A DNA stretch of 64,000 nt from Nitrospira sp. (GTDB lineage: Bacteria > Nitrospirota > Nitrospiria > Nitrospirales > Nitrospiraceae), in assembly GCA_024998565.1 (NCBI GenBank), contig JACOEM010000003.1, forward strand, positions 248,001 to 312,000, written 5' to 3'. The notes under the pieces are model-generated. The model was given only the letters and a program-made list of their open reading frames with translations. It was not told the DNA's origin and did not search any database. Position 1 is the first letter of the stretch; each line of letters begins with the position of its first letter. The translations under genes were made by a program, and so were the position numbers. Shown here one piece after another: positions 16,729-26,372 of the stretch.

Positions 16729-17868
16729 ATGGCCACGTCGTCCACTCCTCCGTTCAACACTTCTGACCAGTCTCTTTCCTCAACACTTCCAACGATCGAT
16801 ATCCGCGGGATCGTGCGCCGCCACGGTGCGGTCACGGCCGTGGATCGGGTGAGTTTCCAGGTCCGTCGGGGCGAGTTTTTTTCCATTCTTGGTCCGAGCG
16901 GCGCGGGGAAAACTTCGGTCCTTCGCATGCTGGCGGGCTTCGAAGATCCGGACGAAGGCGATCTGTTGATCGACGGACAGTCGATGCTCGGTGTGCCGCC
17001 GAATCGCCGGCCGGTGAACCTGGTCTTTCAGTCCTACGCGCTGTTTCCCCACCTGACGGTGTTCGAGAATGTGGCCTTCGGCTTGAAGATGCGGCGAGTG
17101 TCCGCGGCGCTCATCGCTGAGCAGGTAGGCCGGGTGTTGACGATGGTCAAGCTGCTCGGCAAAGAAGCGCGGATGCCGTCTCAATTATCTGGCGGCGAAC
17201 AGCAACGTGTCGCGTTGGCCCGTGCGTTGGTGAACAAGCCGGCCGTGGTGCTGCTCGATGAGCCGTTAGCCGCGTTGGATCAACAACTGCGGCAGGCCAT
17301 GCAGGTGGAACTAAAATCCATTCAAGAGCAGGCCGGGCTGACCTGTGTCTGTGTGACGCATCATCAGGAAGAGGCGATGATGATGTCGGACCGTATTGCC
17401 GTCATGCATCAGGGGCGCATGTGGCAGGTGGGAAGCCCGCGCGAGGTGTATGAGCGGCCCTGCAATCTGTTCGTGTCCCGGTTTCTCGGCGTCTCGAACG
17501 AGCTGCCGGGTACGATCGGAGTTTCAAGCAGGGAGGACCGCCTCTTCCAACCGGAGGACAACGAGCAGTCGCCGTTCCCCGTGCACACCGTATCTACGGA
17601 ACCGGCCGGCCGTTCAGCCACGCTCTCGCTCCGGCCGGAGCACATCCGCATGGCGCAGGAGCGACCGTCGATATCCGATCCGGTGCTCTCCGGCCGAATT
17701 GAGAAGGTCCTGTTTGCCGGGAGCGACACGAAGTATCTGGTGCGGGTCGGCCGCGACCGTTTCTGGGAAACCAGGATGACCTCGAATACCTCTCCCTCGC
17801 CGTTCGCGGCAGGAGACCCGGTGTTTCTTCACTGGTCCCCGGCTGATGCGCGATTGTTCTTCGAGTGA
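16729..17868 (+). CDS. potA: Polyamine-type ABC transporter ATP-binding protein
   Basis: 379 residues. ABC ATPase domain with Walker A GPSGAGKTS (about residues 55-63), Q-loop VFQSYALFPHLTVFENVAFG, signature LSGGEQQRVALARAL, Walker B VVLLDEPLAALD and the H-loop CVTHHQEEA. A C-terminal TOBE-like domain (ATLSLRPEHIRMA) follows, as in PotA. It energises import through the two permeases encoded next, with which it overlaps by 4 bp or abuts. The ATG has no clear Shine-Dalgarno. The substrate assignment to spermidine/putrescine comes from the PotD-like binding protein; related systems import other small cations. Confidence 0.88.
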   Translation: MATSSTPPFNTSDQSLSSTLPTIDIRGIVRRHGAVTAVDRVSFQVRRGEFFSILGPSGAGKTSVLRMLAGFEDPDEGDLLIDGQSMLGVPPNRRPVNLVFQSYALFPHLTVFENVAFGLKMRRVSAALIAEQVGRVLTMVKLLGKEARMPSQLSGGEQQRVALARALVNKPAVVLLDEPLAALDQQLRQAMQVELKSIQEQAGLTCVCVTHHQEEAMMMSDRIAVMHQGRMWQVGSPREVYERPCNLFVSRFLGVSNELPGTIGVSSREDRLFQPEDNEQSPFPVHTVSTEPAGRSATLSLRPEHIRMAQERPSISDPVLSGRIEKVLFAGSDTKYLVRVGRDRFWETRMTSNTSPSPFAAGDPVFLHWSPADARLFFE

Positions 17869-18761
17869 CCATGCCTTCGCACGACCTGTCCTCACCTCCT
17901 GCGCCTTGCCAATCCTCCTGCCGTTCTTGTTGGTTAGCCGCTCCCGGCCTGCTGTGGATGGGCCTGTTTTTTCTGGCGCCGCTGGCCCTGGTGTTCGCAA
18001 TCAGCTTTGCCTCACGTGGAACCTACGGCGGCATTGTGTGGGAGTTCACGGCGGCGAACTATCTGGACCTGTGGCATCCGCTGTACGGCAAGATCCTGGG
18101 GCAATCGCTCTGGTATGCGAGTCTCACCACGGCGATCTGCTTTGTGCTCGGGTTTCCGCTCGCGTACACGATCGCCAGAAGTCCGGCCCGGTGGCAGCCG
18201 CTGTTGTTGCTGCTGGTGATGTTACCGTTCTGGACGAACTTTCTCGTGCGAACCTACGCCTGGATGATCGTGCTGCGACAGGACGGCCTGGTGAACGGCC
18301 TGTTGCTGGCGCTTGGAATCGTGGACGCCCCGCTTGAATTCCTTTACACACCGACGGCCGTCGTGATCGGACTGGTCTACGGGTACCTTCCCTTTATGGT
18401 GCTGCCGCTCTATGTCGCCGTGGAACGACTGGATCCGCTCCTGGTGGAGGCGGCCTGGGATCTGTACGCCTCGCGCTGGGCGATATTTGCGCGGGTGGTG
18501 GTTCCTCTCACGATGCCGGGCATCGTCGGTGGCTGTGTCCTGGTGTTCATCCCGTCGATCGGCTCGTTCATCACGCCGGACCTGCTGGGCGGGGCGAGAA
18601 GCATGATGATCGGCAATCTCATTCAACATGAGTATCTGGTCGTGCGGGACTGGCCGTTGGGATCGGCGGTGTCTTTTGTGCTGATGGCCATCGTCATGGC
18701 CGCGGTCGCGCTGTATTACCGCCATGCCGCCCGGACTGCCGGACCGTTGGAGGGACGATGA
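17865..18761 (+). CDS. potB: Polyamine-type ABC transporter permease (PotB-like)
   Basis: 298 residues from a GTG at 17865 that overlaps the potA stop; an ATG at 17871 is an equally good alternative. Six transmembrane helices are predictable, beginning APGLLWMGLFFLAPLALVF. The cytoplasmic EAA loop, which contacts the ATPase, is present as VEAAWDLYASRWAIFARVV followed by PLTMPGIVGG. It forms the import channel with the PotC-like subunit, whose ATG overlaps this stop (ATGA at 18758). Confidence 0.87.
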   Translation: MTMPSHDLSSPPAPCQSSCRSCWLAAPGLLWMGLFFLAPLALVFAISFASRGTYGGIVWEFTAANYLDLWHPLYGKILGQSLWYASLTTAICFVLGFPLAYTIARSPARWQPLLLLLVMLPFWTNFLVRTYAWMIVLRQDGLVNGLLLALGIVDAPLEFLYTPTAVVIGLVYGYLPFMVLPLYVAVERLDPLLVEAAWDLYASRWAIFARVVVPLTMPGIVGGCVLVFIPSIGSFITPDLLGGARSMMIGNLIQHEYLVVRDWPLGSAVSFVLMAIVMAAVALYYRHAARTAGPLEGR

Positions 18762-19531
18762 GGCGAGGATCGATCGGCTTGAGTCTCGTGAGCGGTCTGG
18801 CGATGCTGTTTCTCTACGGCCCCATTCTCGTGCTCGTGCTCTATTCGTTCAATGCCGCCCACCTGTCGATGGCCTGGCGGGGGACGACCCTCAAGTGGTA
18901 TGCCGCCCTCTGGCATGACGAGGCGCTGCTGGCTGCGACCGCAAACAGCCTGCTCATTGCCGTGGTTTCGACCATCGGCGCGACTTTGCTGGGCGGGCTG
19001 ATGGCACTCGGCATGGAGCGTATGCCGCTTCGCCGACAGCAGCTCATCGAAGGCGGGCTGGTGCTGCCGCTCGTCATTCCTGAGGTCATGATGGGCGTGG
19101 CGCTGATGCTGTTGTTCGTGATGTTCAAGATGCCGCTCGGTCTCACCACGGTCATGCTCGGACACATCGTGTTCAATATCCCGCTGGTGACCATTATGAT
19201 CCGCACGCGGTTGCGAAAACTGGATCCGGCGTTGCGCGAGGCGGCGGCTGATCTGGGCGCGGACTCCTGGCAGGTCTTCCGGCATGTCACGTTGCCGCTC
19301 TTACGTCCGGCGATCTGGGGCGCGGTGCTGGTGGCGTTTACGGTCTCGCTCGATGATTTTCTGGTGACGTTCTTCACGGCCGGTCCCGGCGCGACGACGC
19401 TGCCGTTGAAGGTGTATTCGATGATCAAGTCCGGCGTCACGCCGGAGATCAATGCGCTCTCCGCGCTGTTGCTGGTCATGTCCATGGCCTGCGTCGCCCT
19501 CTCCCTTCATCTTCAACGCCGCGAGGTCTGA
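18758..19531 (+). CDS. potC: Polyamine-type ABC transporter permease (PotC-like)
   Basis: 257 residues, six predicted membrane helices, with the EAA loop LREAAADLGADSWQVFRHV followed by TLPLLRPAIWGAVLVAF and the PotC-typical SLDDFLVTFFTAGPG region. Translationally coupled to potB by a 4-bp overlap, and its TGA is followed at once by the GTG of the binding-protein gene. Inner-membrane half of the import channel. Confidence 0.88.
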   Translation: MRRGSIGLSLVSGLAMLFLYGPILVLVLYSFNAAHLSMAWRGTTLKWYAALWHDEALLAATANSLLIAVVSTIGATLLGGLMALGMERMPLRRQQLIEGGLVLPLVIPEVMMGVALMLLFVMFKMPLGLTTVMLGHIVFNIPLVTIMIRTRLRKLDPALREAAADLGADSWQVFRHVTLPLLRPAIWGAVLVAFTVSLDDFLVTFFTAGPGATTLPLKVYSMIKSGVTPEINALSALLLVMSMACVALSLHLQRREV

Positions 19532-20602
19532 GTGGGGACTTTTCTCCGACGAATGAGCCTTTGGGGGCTGTGTCTGCTCTGGCTGGCAGGGGCGCTCTCT
19601 TCCTGCGGCCAAAGCGCGGGCAGTGATTCTGCCCAGTCCGGACCGGTCCTGCATTACTTCACCTGGTCCGACTATGTGGGGCCGGAGCTTATTCAGGAAT
19701 TCGAACGGCGCGAGGGAGTGAAGGTGGTGATCGATACCTTCAGCAGCAATGAAGAGTTGTTGGCCAAACTCCAGAGCGGGGCCACGGGGTATGACGTGGC
19801 GGTACCCTCGGATTTCATGGTGGCCATCATGATCCAGCAAGGGCTGCTGAGTGAATTGGACCCGCAGGCGCTGCCCAACGCGTCGTTCTTGGAACCGCAT
19901 TTACAAGCCCTGCCCTTCGATCCGGAGCGGCGGTACTCGATCCCGTATCTGTGGGGCAGCGTGGGGATCGGGTACGATTCTGCGGTGATCCCGACGCCGC
20001 CGGACAGTTGGGCAATCCTCTGGGACGAGCGGTACAAAGGCCGCATCAGCATGTTGAACGACCAGCGGGAGGTGTTCGGCGCGGTGTTGCGTTCCATGGG
20101 GCAATCGATGAACAGCACGGATCCGCAGGTGATCGAGGCGGCGAAGGAGCGGTTGCTGCAACAGAAACCCTTGGTGAAGACCTATACGAGCGACCATTAC
20201 GATCAGTTGTTGGCTTCAGGGGAGGTGGTCTTAGCGCATGCCTGGGGTGGACCAGTGGCGAGGGCCATGGTCGAGCGGCCGTCCATTCGGTATGTCGTCC
20301 CGAAGGAAGGGGCCACCTTGTGGGCCGACTGTCTGGTGGTGCTCCGGACGGCGCCGCAGAAACAGTTAGCCATGCGGTTTATCAACTATTTAATGGAGCC
20401 TCACGTCGCGGCGCGCACGTCGGAGCGGCTGCATTTTGCTTCTGCTTCCCGGTCGGCCCGGGAATTGGTGAACGCCTCGACGAGGGACAATCCCGCAGTG
20501 TATCCGCCGTTCGATCAACTTGATCGGTTGGAGTGGATGAAGGATGTCGGCAGGGGCATCCGTCTCTATGATCGGGCCTGGACGGAACTGAAAATGCAAT
20601 GA
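19532..20602 (+). CDS. potD: Polyamine-type substrate-binding lipoprotein (PotD-like)
   Basis: 356 residues from a GTG directly after the potC stop. A lipoprotein signal peptide ends at the lipobox LSSC. The mature part has the PotD/PotF opening VLHYFTWSDYVGPELIQEFE, the DVAVPSDFMVA segment and the SIPYLWGSVGIGYDS segment of spermidine/putrescine-binding proteins. It would capture substrate in the periplasm, lipid-anchored to the membrane, and deliver it to PotBC. As a lipid-anchored protein it differs from the soluble E. coli PotD. Confidence 0.87.
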   Translation: MGTFLRRMSLWGLCLLWLAGALSSCGQSAGSDSAQSGPVLHYFTWSDYVGPELIQEFERREGVKVVIDTFSSNEELLAKLQSGATGYDVAVPSDFMVAIMIQQGLLSELDPQALPNASFLEPHLQALPFDPERRYSIPYLWGSVGIGYDSAVIPTPPDSWAILWDERYKGRISMLNDQREVFGAVLRSMGQSMNSTDPQVIEAAKERLLQQKPLVKTYTSDHYDQLLASGEVVLAHAWGGPVARAMVERPSIRYVVPKEGATLWADCLVVLRTAPQKQLAMRFINYLMEPHVAARTSERLHFASASRSARELVNASTRDNPAVYPPFDQLDRLEWMKDVGRGIRLYDRAWTELKMQ

Positions 20603-20620
20603 CCGAATATCGCGGGTCTT

Positions 20621-20650
20621 GTTTCAAAAACACTGCAGAATCAGTATAAT
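20621..20650 (+). promoter_or_regulatory. Candidate promoter for the efflux operon
   Basis: A perfect TATAAT (20645-20650) lies 38 bases before the ATG at 20688. The best -35 candidate is TTTCAA (20622-20627) with 17 bp spacing, which is weak. Prediction only. Confidence 0.4.
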
Positions 20651-20687
20651 GCGCGCGCTGTCCTCGATGGTTCGATACTCCTGCACA

Positions 20688-22046
20688 ATGCGTGACGACA
20701 TGCTCCACTTTAGAGATCGCCGGCGGGTAGGCCCGTGCCTATCGGCCCTGGTCCTTCGTGCCTGGCTGGCGGTCGGCCTGCTGGTTTTCTTCGCAATCGG
20801 GGGGGGGCTTGCGCAGGCGGCTGAATCAACCTCACCTCCGCCGCTCCCGTTTTCTCCGCCGGTGGTCCGTCTGAACTTGTCCGAGGCGATGGCTCTCTTT
20901 CTGAGGCAGAACCTGGATTTGCTGATCGCCAAGTACGGGATCGAGTCCAGCAAGGGGCAGCAGATTACGGCACGGCTCTTTCCGAATCCGGTGGCGCAGT
21001 TGGGAAACGTGGCCTCGTTTACGCAGGGCAATACGCTGGCCAAAACCGGCGCGCTCACCATGCAGGTACAGCAATTGTTTGAATTGGCCGGCAAGCGTGG
21101 CTACCGCATCGAAAGCGCCGGCTTCGGGGTGCAGTCGGCGGAAGCGGATTTTGAAGATGCCGTTCGGCAGTTGGGGTTCACGATCAAGGACGCCTACTAT
21201 CGAGTGCTGGTGGCGCAGCGCCGGTTGTCTCTGGCTGAAGAAAATCGGGACCGGTTTGCGCGTATTTTAGACGTCAACACGATCCGGTTTAAGAAAGGGT
21301 ATATCGCGGAAGTCGATCTGATTCGTATTCGTCTGCAGGTGGTCGATTTTCAAGCACAGGTGATCGAGGCGATTCAGGAAGGCGAGTCCGCCCGAGCCGA
21401 TCTCCGGCAACTGCTGCGTCTCTCTCCTGCGTCGAAGCTGGAGCTGACGACCGAAATGGACTACCGGCGGGTGGATCCCGACATGGGACGGCTCAGGTCG
21501 GTGGCCCTCGACGTCCGCCCCGATATCAAGAGCCGGCGGGCGGCCTTGTCGCAACGGGAGGCGGATCTCAAACTGGCCAAAGCCTTTCGGGTTCCGGATG
21601 TGACGATCGGCGCAGGCTATTCGGTGCAGGGCTCACGAGGTCCCGACAACCAGCAGATGGGGATCCTGAATCTCGGTGTGCCCCTGCCGTTGTTCAATCG
21701 TAACCAGGGCGGGATCGTCCAGGCTGAAGTCGGCGTGCAGTCGGCGCAGGCGGAATTGGATCGCACGGTCAACCAGGTGGAAAACCAGGTGGATGTGGCC
21801 TATCAGAATCTGCTCCAGAGTCGCCGGCTGGTGGAAGCCTATCTGGCGGGAGTGCTGGAAGACGCCCGCTCCACCTTCACCATCGTCGAGCGCGCCTATG
21901 AACGGGGAGGCGCCACCATCCTGGATCTCCTCGATGCGGCGCGGACGTCCCGTACGATCCAACAGAATTTCATCGAGGCCCTCTTTTCCTATCAGCGGAA
22001 CCTGTTCCAATTGGAGAGTTCGGTCGGGCAGGAGATCTCCTCATGA
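20688..22046 (+). CDS. TolC-family outer-membrane efflux protein
   Basis: 452 residues from the ATG at 20688; the open frame begins earlier at 20619 with less plausible starts that overlap the predicted promoter. A signal peptide (LAVGLLVFFAIGGGLAQAA) is followed by two OEP repeats with typical phrases: LNLSEAMALFLRQNLDLL, FRVPDVTIGAGYS, LNLGVPLPLFNRNQGG and long coiled segments ending LLDAARTSRTIQQNFIEAL. It forms the outer-membrane channel of the tripartite pump encoded by this and the next two genes. Its stop overlaps the adaptor start by 4 bp. Confidence 0.9.
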   Translation: MRDDMLHFRDRRRVGPCLSALVLRAWLAVGLLVFFAIGGGLAQAAESTSPPPLPFSPPVVRLNLSEAMALFLRQNLDLLIAKYGIESSKGQQITARLFPNPVAQLGNVASFTQGNTLAKTGALTMQVQQLFELAGKRGYRIESAGFGVQSAEADFEDAVRQLGFTIKDAYYRVLVAQRRLSLAEENRDRFARILDVNTIRFKKGYIAEVDLIRIRLQVVDFQAQVIEAIQEGESARADLRQLLRLSPASKLELTTEMDYRRVDPDMGRLRSVALDVRPDIKSRRAALSQREADLKLAKAFRVPDVTIGAGYSVQGSRGPDNQQMGILNLGVPLPLFNRNQGGIVQAEVGVQSAQAELDRTVNQVENQVDVAYQNLLQSRRLVEAYLAGVLEDARSTFTIVERAYERGGATILDLLDAARTSRTIQQNFIEALFSYQRNLFQLESSVGQEISS

Positions 22047-23188
22047 TCACTGGCGTGCGATCGGTCGTAGCGGTAGCCGTGGCGCTGTCGCTGTGTGCCT
22101 GCAGTCAAACGCAAGAGCCGGCCTCTTCGAAGCCTCCCGTGACTCCGGAACCTGTTGCCGTTCAGCCTCCGTCGCAGTCCACCGGACAGATTGAGACGGC
22201 CGTGGTGGATTTCAAACCGATCCAGCCCGAGCTGGTCCTGGTGGGAAAGGTCGCCTACGGGGAAGACCGGTACTCCAAAATTTCCTCTCCACTACAAGGA
22301 CGGGTGGTGGAGGTGCGAGCCAAGCTGGGCGATCGCGTGGAGGCAGGCGCGACGTTGCTGGTGATCGACAGTTCCGATATTACTGCCGCCTATTCGGAGT
22401 TCGTGAAAGAAGCTTCGGAGTTGGAGTACTCCACCCGGGCGCAGGAGCTTGCGAAGGAATTGTTTGCGACCAAGGCCTTGGCCCTGAAAGATCTCAAGCA
22501 GGCCGAGAACGATTTGATCAAAGCGCGCGCGGAATTCCGGCGGGCGAAGGAACGCCTGTTGTCCCTGCGCATTCCTGCTCAAGAGTTGGAGAAGCCCCTC
22601 GCCCAACAGCGTATTACCTCACGCTTCGAGATGAAGAGTCCCCTGACCGGTACCGTCGTCGAGCGGGCCGTGACCCCGGGGCAGTCCGTCGGAAGCGATG
22701 CCGGCCAGGTCTTGTTCACGGTGGCCGATCTGGATCGGTTGCAGGTCGTGGCCGATGTCTACGAACGGGACCTCGCCTTGGTGAAGGTCAGCCAGGTCGG
22801 GCGGATCAATGTGGAAGCCTATCCGGGGACCGACTTTGCCTCCGTCGTGGCCTCGATCGGAGATGTCGTCGATCCGAACACCCGCACGATCAAGGTTCGA
22901 GCCTGGGTCGACAATCGGGAGCAGCGTCTGAAACCGGAGATGTTCGCGCGGCTGAGATTGGACGTCGGCGACGCCACGCCGTTCCTCACGATTCCCAAGG
23001 AAGCGGTCGTCGAGATCGACGGCAAACATTTCGTCTATCTGGTGGACGCTCCCAATCACTATGAGAAACGCGAAGTGGTGGTCTCCAATGTGTCCAGCGG
23101 ACAGGTCCGCATTCTGGAGGGACTGACGTCCGGCCAGCGCATCGTCATCAAGGGCGCAGTGCTGGTGAAGGGGCAGGCGGCGAAGTAA
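22043..23188 (+). CDS. RND efflux periplasmic adaptor (CzcB/CusB-like membrane fusion protein)
   Basis: 381 residues with a lipoprotein signal (lipobox ALSLCAC). A barrel/lipoyl domain (KISSPLQGRVVEVRAKLGDRV, then the second lipoyl half FEMKSPLTGTVVERAVTPG) flanks a coiled hairpin at about 125-190; beta-barrel and membrane-proximal domains follow (VEAYPGTDFASVVASIGDVVD, IPKEAVVEIDGKHFVYLV). It bridges the inner-membrane pump and the TolC-like channel. No His-rich metal-binding N-terminal extension is seen, so the metal, if any, is not predictable. Confidence 0.9.
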   Translation: MITGVRSVVAVAVALSLCACSQTQEPASSKPPVTPEPVAVQPPSQSTGQIETAVVDFKPIQPELVLVGKVAYGEDRYSKISSPLQGRVVEVRAKLGDRVEAGATLLVIDSSDITAAYSEFVKEASELEYSTRAQELAKELFATKALALKDLKQAENDLIKARAEFRRAKERLLSLRIPAQELEKPLAQQRITSRFEMKSPLTGTVVERAVTPGQSVGSDAGQVLFTVADLDRLQVVADVYERDLALVKVSQVGRINVEAYPGTDFASVVASIGDVVDPNTRTIKVRAWVDNREQRLKPEMFARLRLDVGDATPFLTIPKEAVVEIDGKHFVYLVDAPNHYEKREVVVSNVSSGQVRILEGLTSGQRIVIKGAVLVKGQAAK

Positions 23189-23240
23189 TGATCGAGGTCA
23201 TGCTCATGTGCTCTCGCCTCCCCCAGAGGTATTCCGCCTC

Positions 23241-26200
23241 ATGATTGTCCGTATCGTCGAGCTTTCCCTCGTTCAGCGGTTCCTGATCTGCGCGCTGGGC
23301 TTTAGTCTCCTCTTCGGCGGGCTCTATGCCTTTCAACAACTCGACATCGTCGCCTATCCGGATCCATCGCCTCCGATGGTGGAGGTGATCACGCAATTTC
23401 CCGGCTGGTCCGCGGAAGAGATCGAGCGGCAAATCACGATTCCCATCGAGGTGGCCTTAAATGGCATGCCGGGTCTCACCGATATCCGTTCGCTGTCGAT
23501 CTTCGGGTTGAGCGACGTGAAGATCTATTTCGATTTCGGGACGCAATATTTCTTCGACCGGCAGGAAGTCATCAATCGCCTGGCCACGGTCAGTCTGCCT
23601 CAAAACGTGCAGCCGGCCTTGTCTCCCTGGTGGGCGATTGCGGAGATCTACCGCTATGAACTGGCCGGAGACGGGAAGACGAGTCTGACCGACCTCAAGA
23701 CGATCCAGGATTGGCAGGTCCGGCGGGAGTTCCGGCGGGTACCTGGGATCATCGATGTGACGGCCTTCGGAGGCACCACCCAGGAATATCACGTCGATAT
23801 CGATCCCGGGAAGTTGATCAGTTATCAAGTCAGCCTGGCTCAGGTCATGGAGGCCTTGACCAACAGCAACGCCAACGTCGGCGGCAACTATCTCACTGTC
23901 GGCGCGCAGAACTACAACATCCGCGGCCTGGGACTGATCAATGGGCTGCCGGATATCGAAAATGTGATGGTGGCCGAAAAGGAAGGCACCCCCATTTTCG
24001 TCAAGACGCTGGGCACGGTGTCGGTGGGGCATCGGGTGCGGTTGGGCAAGGTCGGCATCGACGACAATGACGACGTCGTGGAAGGGGTGATCCTCTTGCA
24101 GCGCGGATACAAGGCGCTGTCCGTGCTGGAGCGGGTCCGGGAAAAGGTCGAGGAACTGAACAAGTGGAAATTGCCGGAAGGGGTGAAGGTCAAGACCTTC
24201 TACGACCGGACGGCCCTGATCCACACCACGGTTGAAACGGTTACCGATATTTTGATCAGCGGGATGGTCCTGGTCTTCGTGATTCTGTTCGTGTTTCTCG
24301 GCCATTTCCGCGCGTCCCTCATCGTGGCGTTGACCATTCCGATGTCGCTGCTGTTCACCTTCACCATGATGGTGATGATCGGGCAGTCCGCCAACCTCAT
24401 TTCGCTCGGCTCGATCGATTTCGGCATCATCGTCGATGCCACCCTGGTGATGGTGGAAAGTATCTTTTTCCATCTCGGCCATGATCGCCGCCTGGGCCTG
24501 ACCGTGCCGCAACAGATCGTGCGGGCGGCCCGCCAGGTCGGCCAGCCGATTTTCTTTTCGACGGCGATCATTGTCGTGGCCTTCATTCCCCTGTTCACGA
24601 TGACCGGCGTGCCGGGAAAGATTTTCGCTCCTATGTCCATCACCTATGGTTTTGCCCTCTTCGGCGCGCTGCTCATGGCCTTCACGCTGGCGCCGGTCCT
24701 CTGCTCGCTGCTATTGAACGGTGTGGTCAATGAACAGGATACGAAGTTCGTGAGCGCGATTCGCCGGACCTATCTGGCCGTGTTGCAATGGGCCTTGCGC
24801 CATAACGTGAAAGTGATCGGCGCGGCGCTGCTGTTGCTGGTCGTCGCGTTCGGCGCGCTGCAATTCATCGGCGGAGAATTCATGCCGGCGTTGGAGGAGG
24901 GCAACCTCTGGGTTCGTGCGACCATGCCGGTCGATATTTCTTACGACGAGGCCGCCCGCTTGACCGGAGAAATCCGGCAGATGTTCCGGCAGTCGCCCGA
25001 GGTCGTCACGATCGTGTCTCAGCTCGGGAGACCCGACGACGGGACCGACCCCACGAGTTTCTTCAACGCGGAGTTCCTCGCAAATCTGAAGCCGCAGAAG
25101 GAGTGGCGGCCGGGGCTCAGCAAGGACCAGTTGGTGGAGGAGATCGAGGCGCGGCTGAAGGTCATTCCCGGGATCGTCTTCAACTTCTCTCAGGTGATTC
25201 AGGACAATGTGGAAGAGGCCATGTCCGGCGTGAAGGGGGAGAATTCCATCAAGTTGTTCGGTAACGACCTGAAGACCATGGAGGCGAAGGCCGTCGAAGT
25301 CGAAGCGGTGATGAAGGGGGTCCGAGGCGTCAAGGATTTGGGAATTTTCCGGCTGGTAGGACAGCCGAATCTCCTGATCCAGGTGGATCGGGAAGCCAGC
25401 GCCCGGTACGGGTTGCGCGTGTCCGACGTCAACGCGGTGGTGCAGGCGGCGGTGGGCGGTCAGGGGGTGACTCAGGTCTACGAGGGCGAGCGCCTGTTCG
25501 ATCTGGTGGTTCGGTTTCTTCCCGAGTTTCGGCGGGATGCCGAAACCATCGGCAATATTCTGGTGAATACGCCGGACGGCGCGCGGATTCCATTGAAACA
25601 AGTGGCGACGATCAGAACCCAGACCGGCGCCTTCATCATTTATCGGGAAAACAACGAACGGTATATTCCGATCAAGTTCAGCGTCCGCGACCGCGACCTG
25701 GAGAGCACGGTGAAGGAGGCCCAGACCAAGATGGCTCAAGCGGTGTCGCTTCCGGAACGCTATCGGCTTGAATGGGCCGGCCAGTACGATCAACTTACGG
25801 CAGAACAAAAGCGCCTGACGATGATCGTGCCGGTGAGTCTGGTGATCATCCTGTTTCTGCTTTACACGACCTTCAACTCTCTGACGAACGCGCTGCTGGT
25901 GTTGGTCACGGTGCCGTTTGCCTTGATCGGCGGCATTTTTTCGCTCGTCTTCACCGGAACCCACTTCAGCATTTCCGCGGCGGTGGGGGTGATTTCGACG
26001 CTGGGAGTAGCGATTCTCGGAGGAGTCCTGTTAATCTCACGTATCGAGGATTTTCGCCGGCATGGGCTCGATTTGCGAGAGGCCGTCTTGAAGGGGGCGG
26101 ATGTGCAGATGCGTCCCATTCTCATGGCTACGCTTGCTGCGGCCATCGGGTTGCTCCCTGCAGCCCTGGCCACGGGGATCGGTTCACAGGCGCAACAACC

Positions 26201-26345
26201 GTTGGCCCGGGTGGTGGTGGGTGGTATGCTGACTGCGGCGGTGCTGATCCTGGTTGTGCTGCCGGTCTTGTATGAAGTGGTGCATCGTCGCACGGCGAGC
26301 ACGCGCACAGTGGAAGCAGAGGAGGAACCGGTGGTTCCACATTAA
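23241..26345 (+). CDS. Heavy-metal efflux (HME) RND pump, CzcA/CusA family
   Basis: 1034 residues from the ATG at 23241, preceded by AGAGG; a GTG 33 bp upstream is less likely. Typical RND layout: TM1 then a porter loop starting VEVITQFPGWSAEEIERQ, TM2-6 with the HME charged motif SIDFGIIVDATLVMVES in TM4, a second porter loop (GGEFMPALEEGNLWVRATMP), and TM8-12 ending in VLPVLYEVVHRR. The paired Asp in TM4 (DFGIIVD) are the proton-relay residues of the HME class that exports divalent or monovalent metal ions. The operon with TolC-like and adaptor genes completes the pump. Cu, Ag, Zn, Co or Ni cannot be told apart from sequence alone. Confidence 0.92.
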   Translation: MIVRIVELSLVQRFLICALGFSLLFGGLYAFQQLDIVAYPDPSPPMVEVITQFPGWSAEEIERQITIPIEVALNGMPGLTDIRSLSIFGLSDVKIYFDFGTQYFFDRQEVINRLATVSLPQNVQPALSPWWAIAEIYRYELAGDGKTSLTDLKTIQDWQVRREFRRVPGIIDVTAFGGTTQEYHVDIDPGKLISYQVSLAQVMEALTNSNANVGGNYLTVGAQNYNIRGLGLINGLPDIENVMVAEKEGTPIFVKTLGTVSVGHRVRLGKVGIDDNDDVVEGVILLQRGYKALSVLERVREKVEELNKWKLPEGVKVKTFYDRTALIHTTVETVTDILISGMVLVFVILFVFLGHFRASLIVALTIPMSLLFTFTMMVMIGQSANLISLGSIDFGIIVDATLVMVESIFFHLGHDRRLGLTVPQQIVRAARQVGQPIFFSTAIIVVAFIPLFTMTGVPGKIFAPMSITYGFALFGALLMAFTLAPVLCSLLLNGVVNEQDTKFVSAIRRTYLAVLQWALRHNVKVIGAALLLLVVAFGALQFIGGEFMPALEEGNLWVRATMPVDISYDEAARLTGEIRQMFRQSPEVVTIVSQLGRPDDGTDPTSFFNAEFLANLKPQKEWRPGLSKDQLVEEIEARLKVIPGIVFNFSQVIQDNVEEAMSGVKGENSIKLFGNDLKTMEAKAVEVEAVMKGVRGVKDLGIFRLVGQPNLLIQVDREASARYGLRVSDVNAVVQAAVGGQGVTQVYEGERLFDLVVRFLPEFRRDAETIGNILVNTPDGARIPLKQVATIRTQTGAFIIYRENNERYIPIKFSVRDRDLESTVKEAQTKMAQAVSLPERYRLEWAGQYDQLTAEQKRLTMIVPVSLVIILFLLYTTFNSLTNALLVLVTVPFALIGGIFSLVFTGTHFSISAAVGVISTLGVAILGGVLLISRIEDFRRHGLDLREAVLKGADVQMRPILMATLAAAIGLLPAALATGIGSQAQQPLARVVVGGMLTAAVLILVVLPVLYEVVHRRTASTRTVEAEEEPVVPH

Positions 26346-26372
26346 TGGTCATGCTGTAAGGGGTAGGTCACT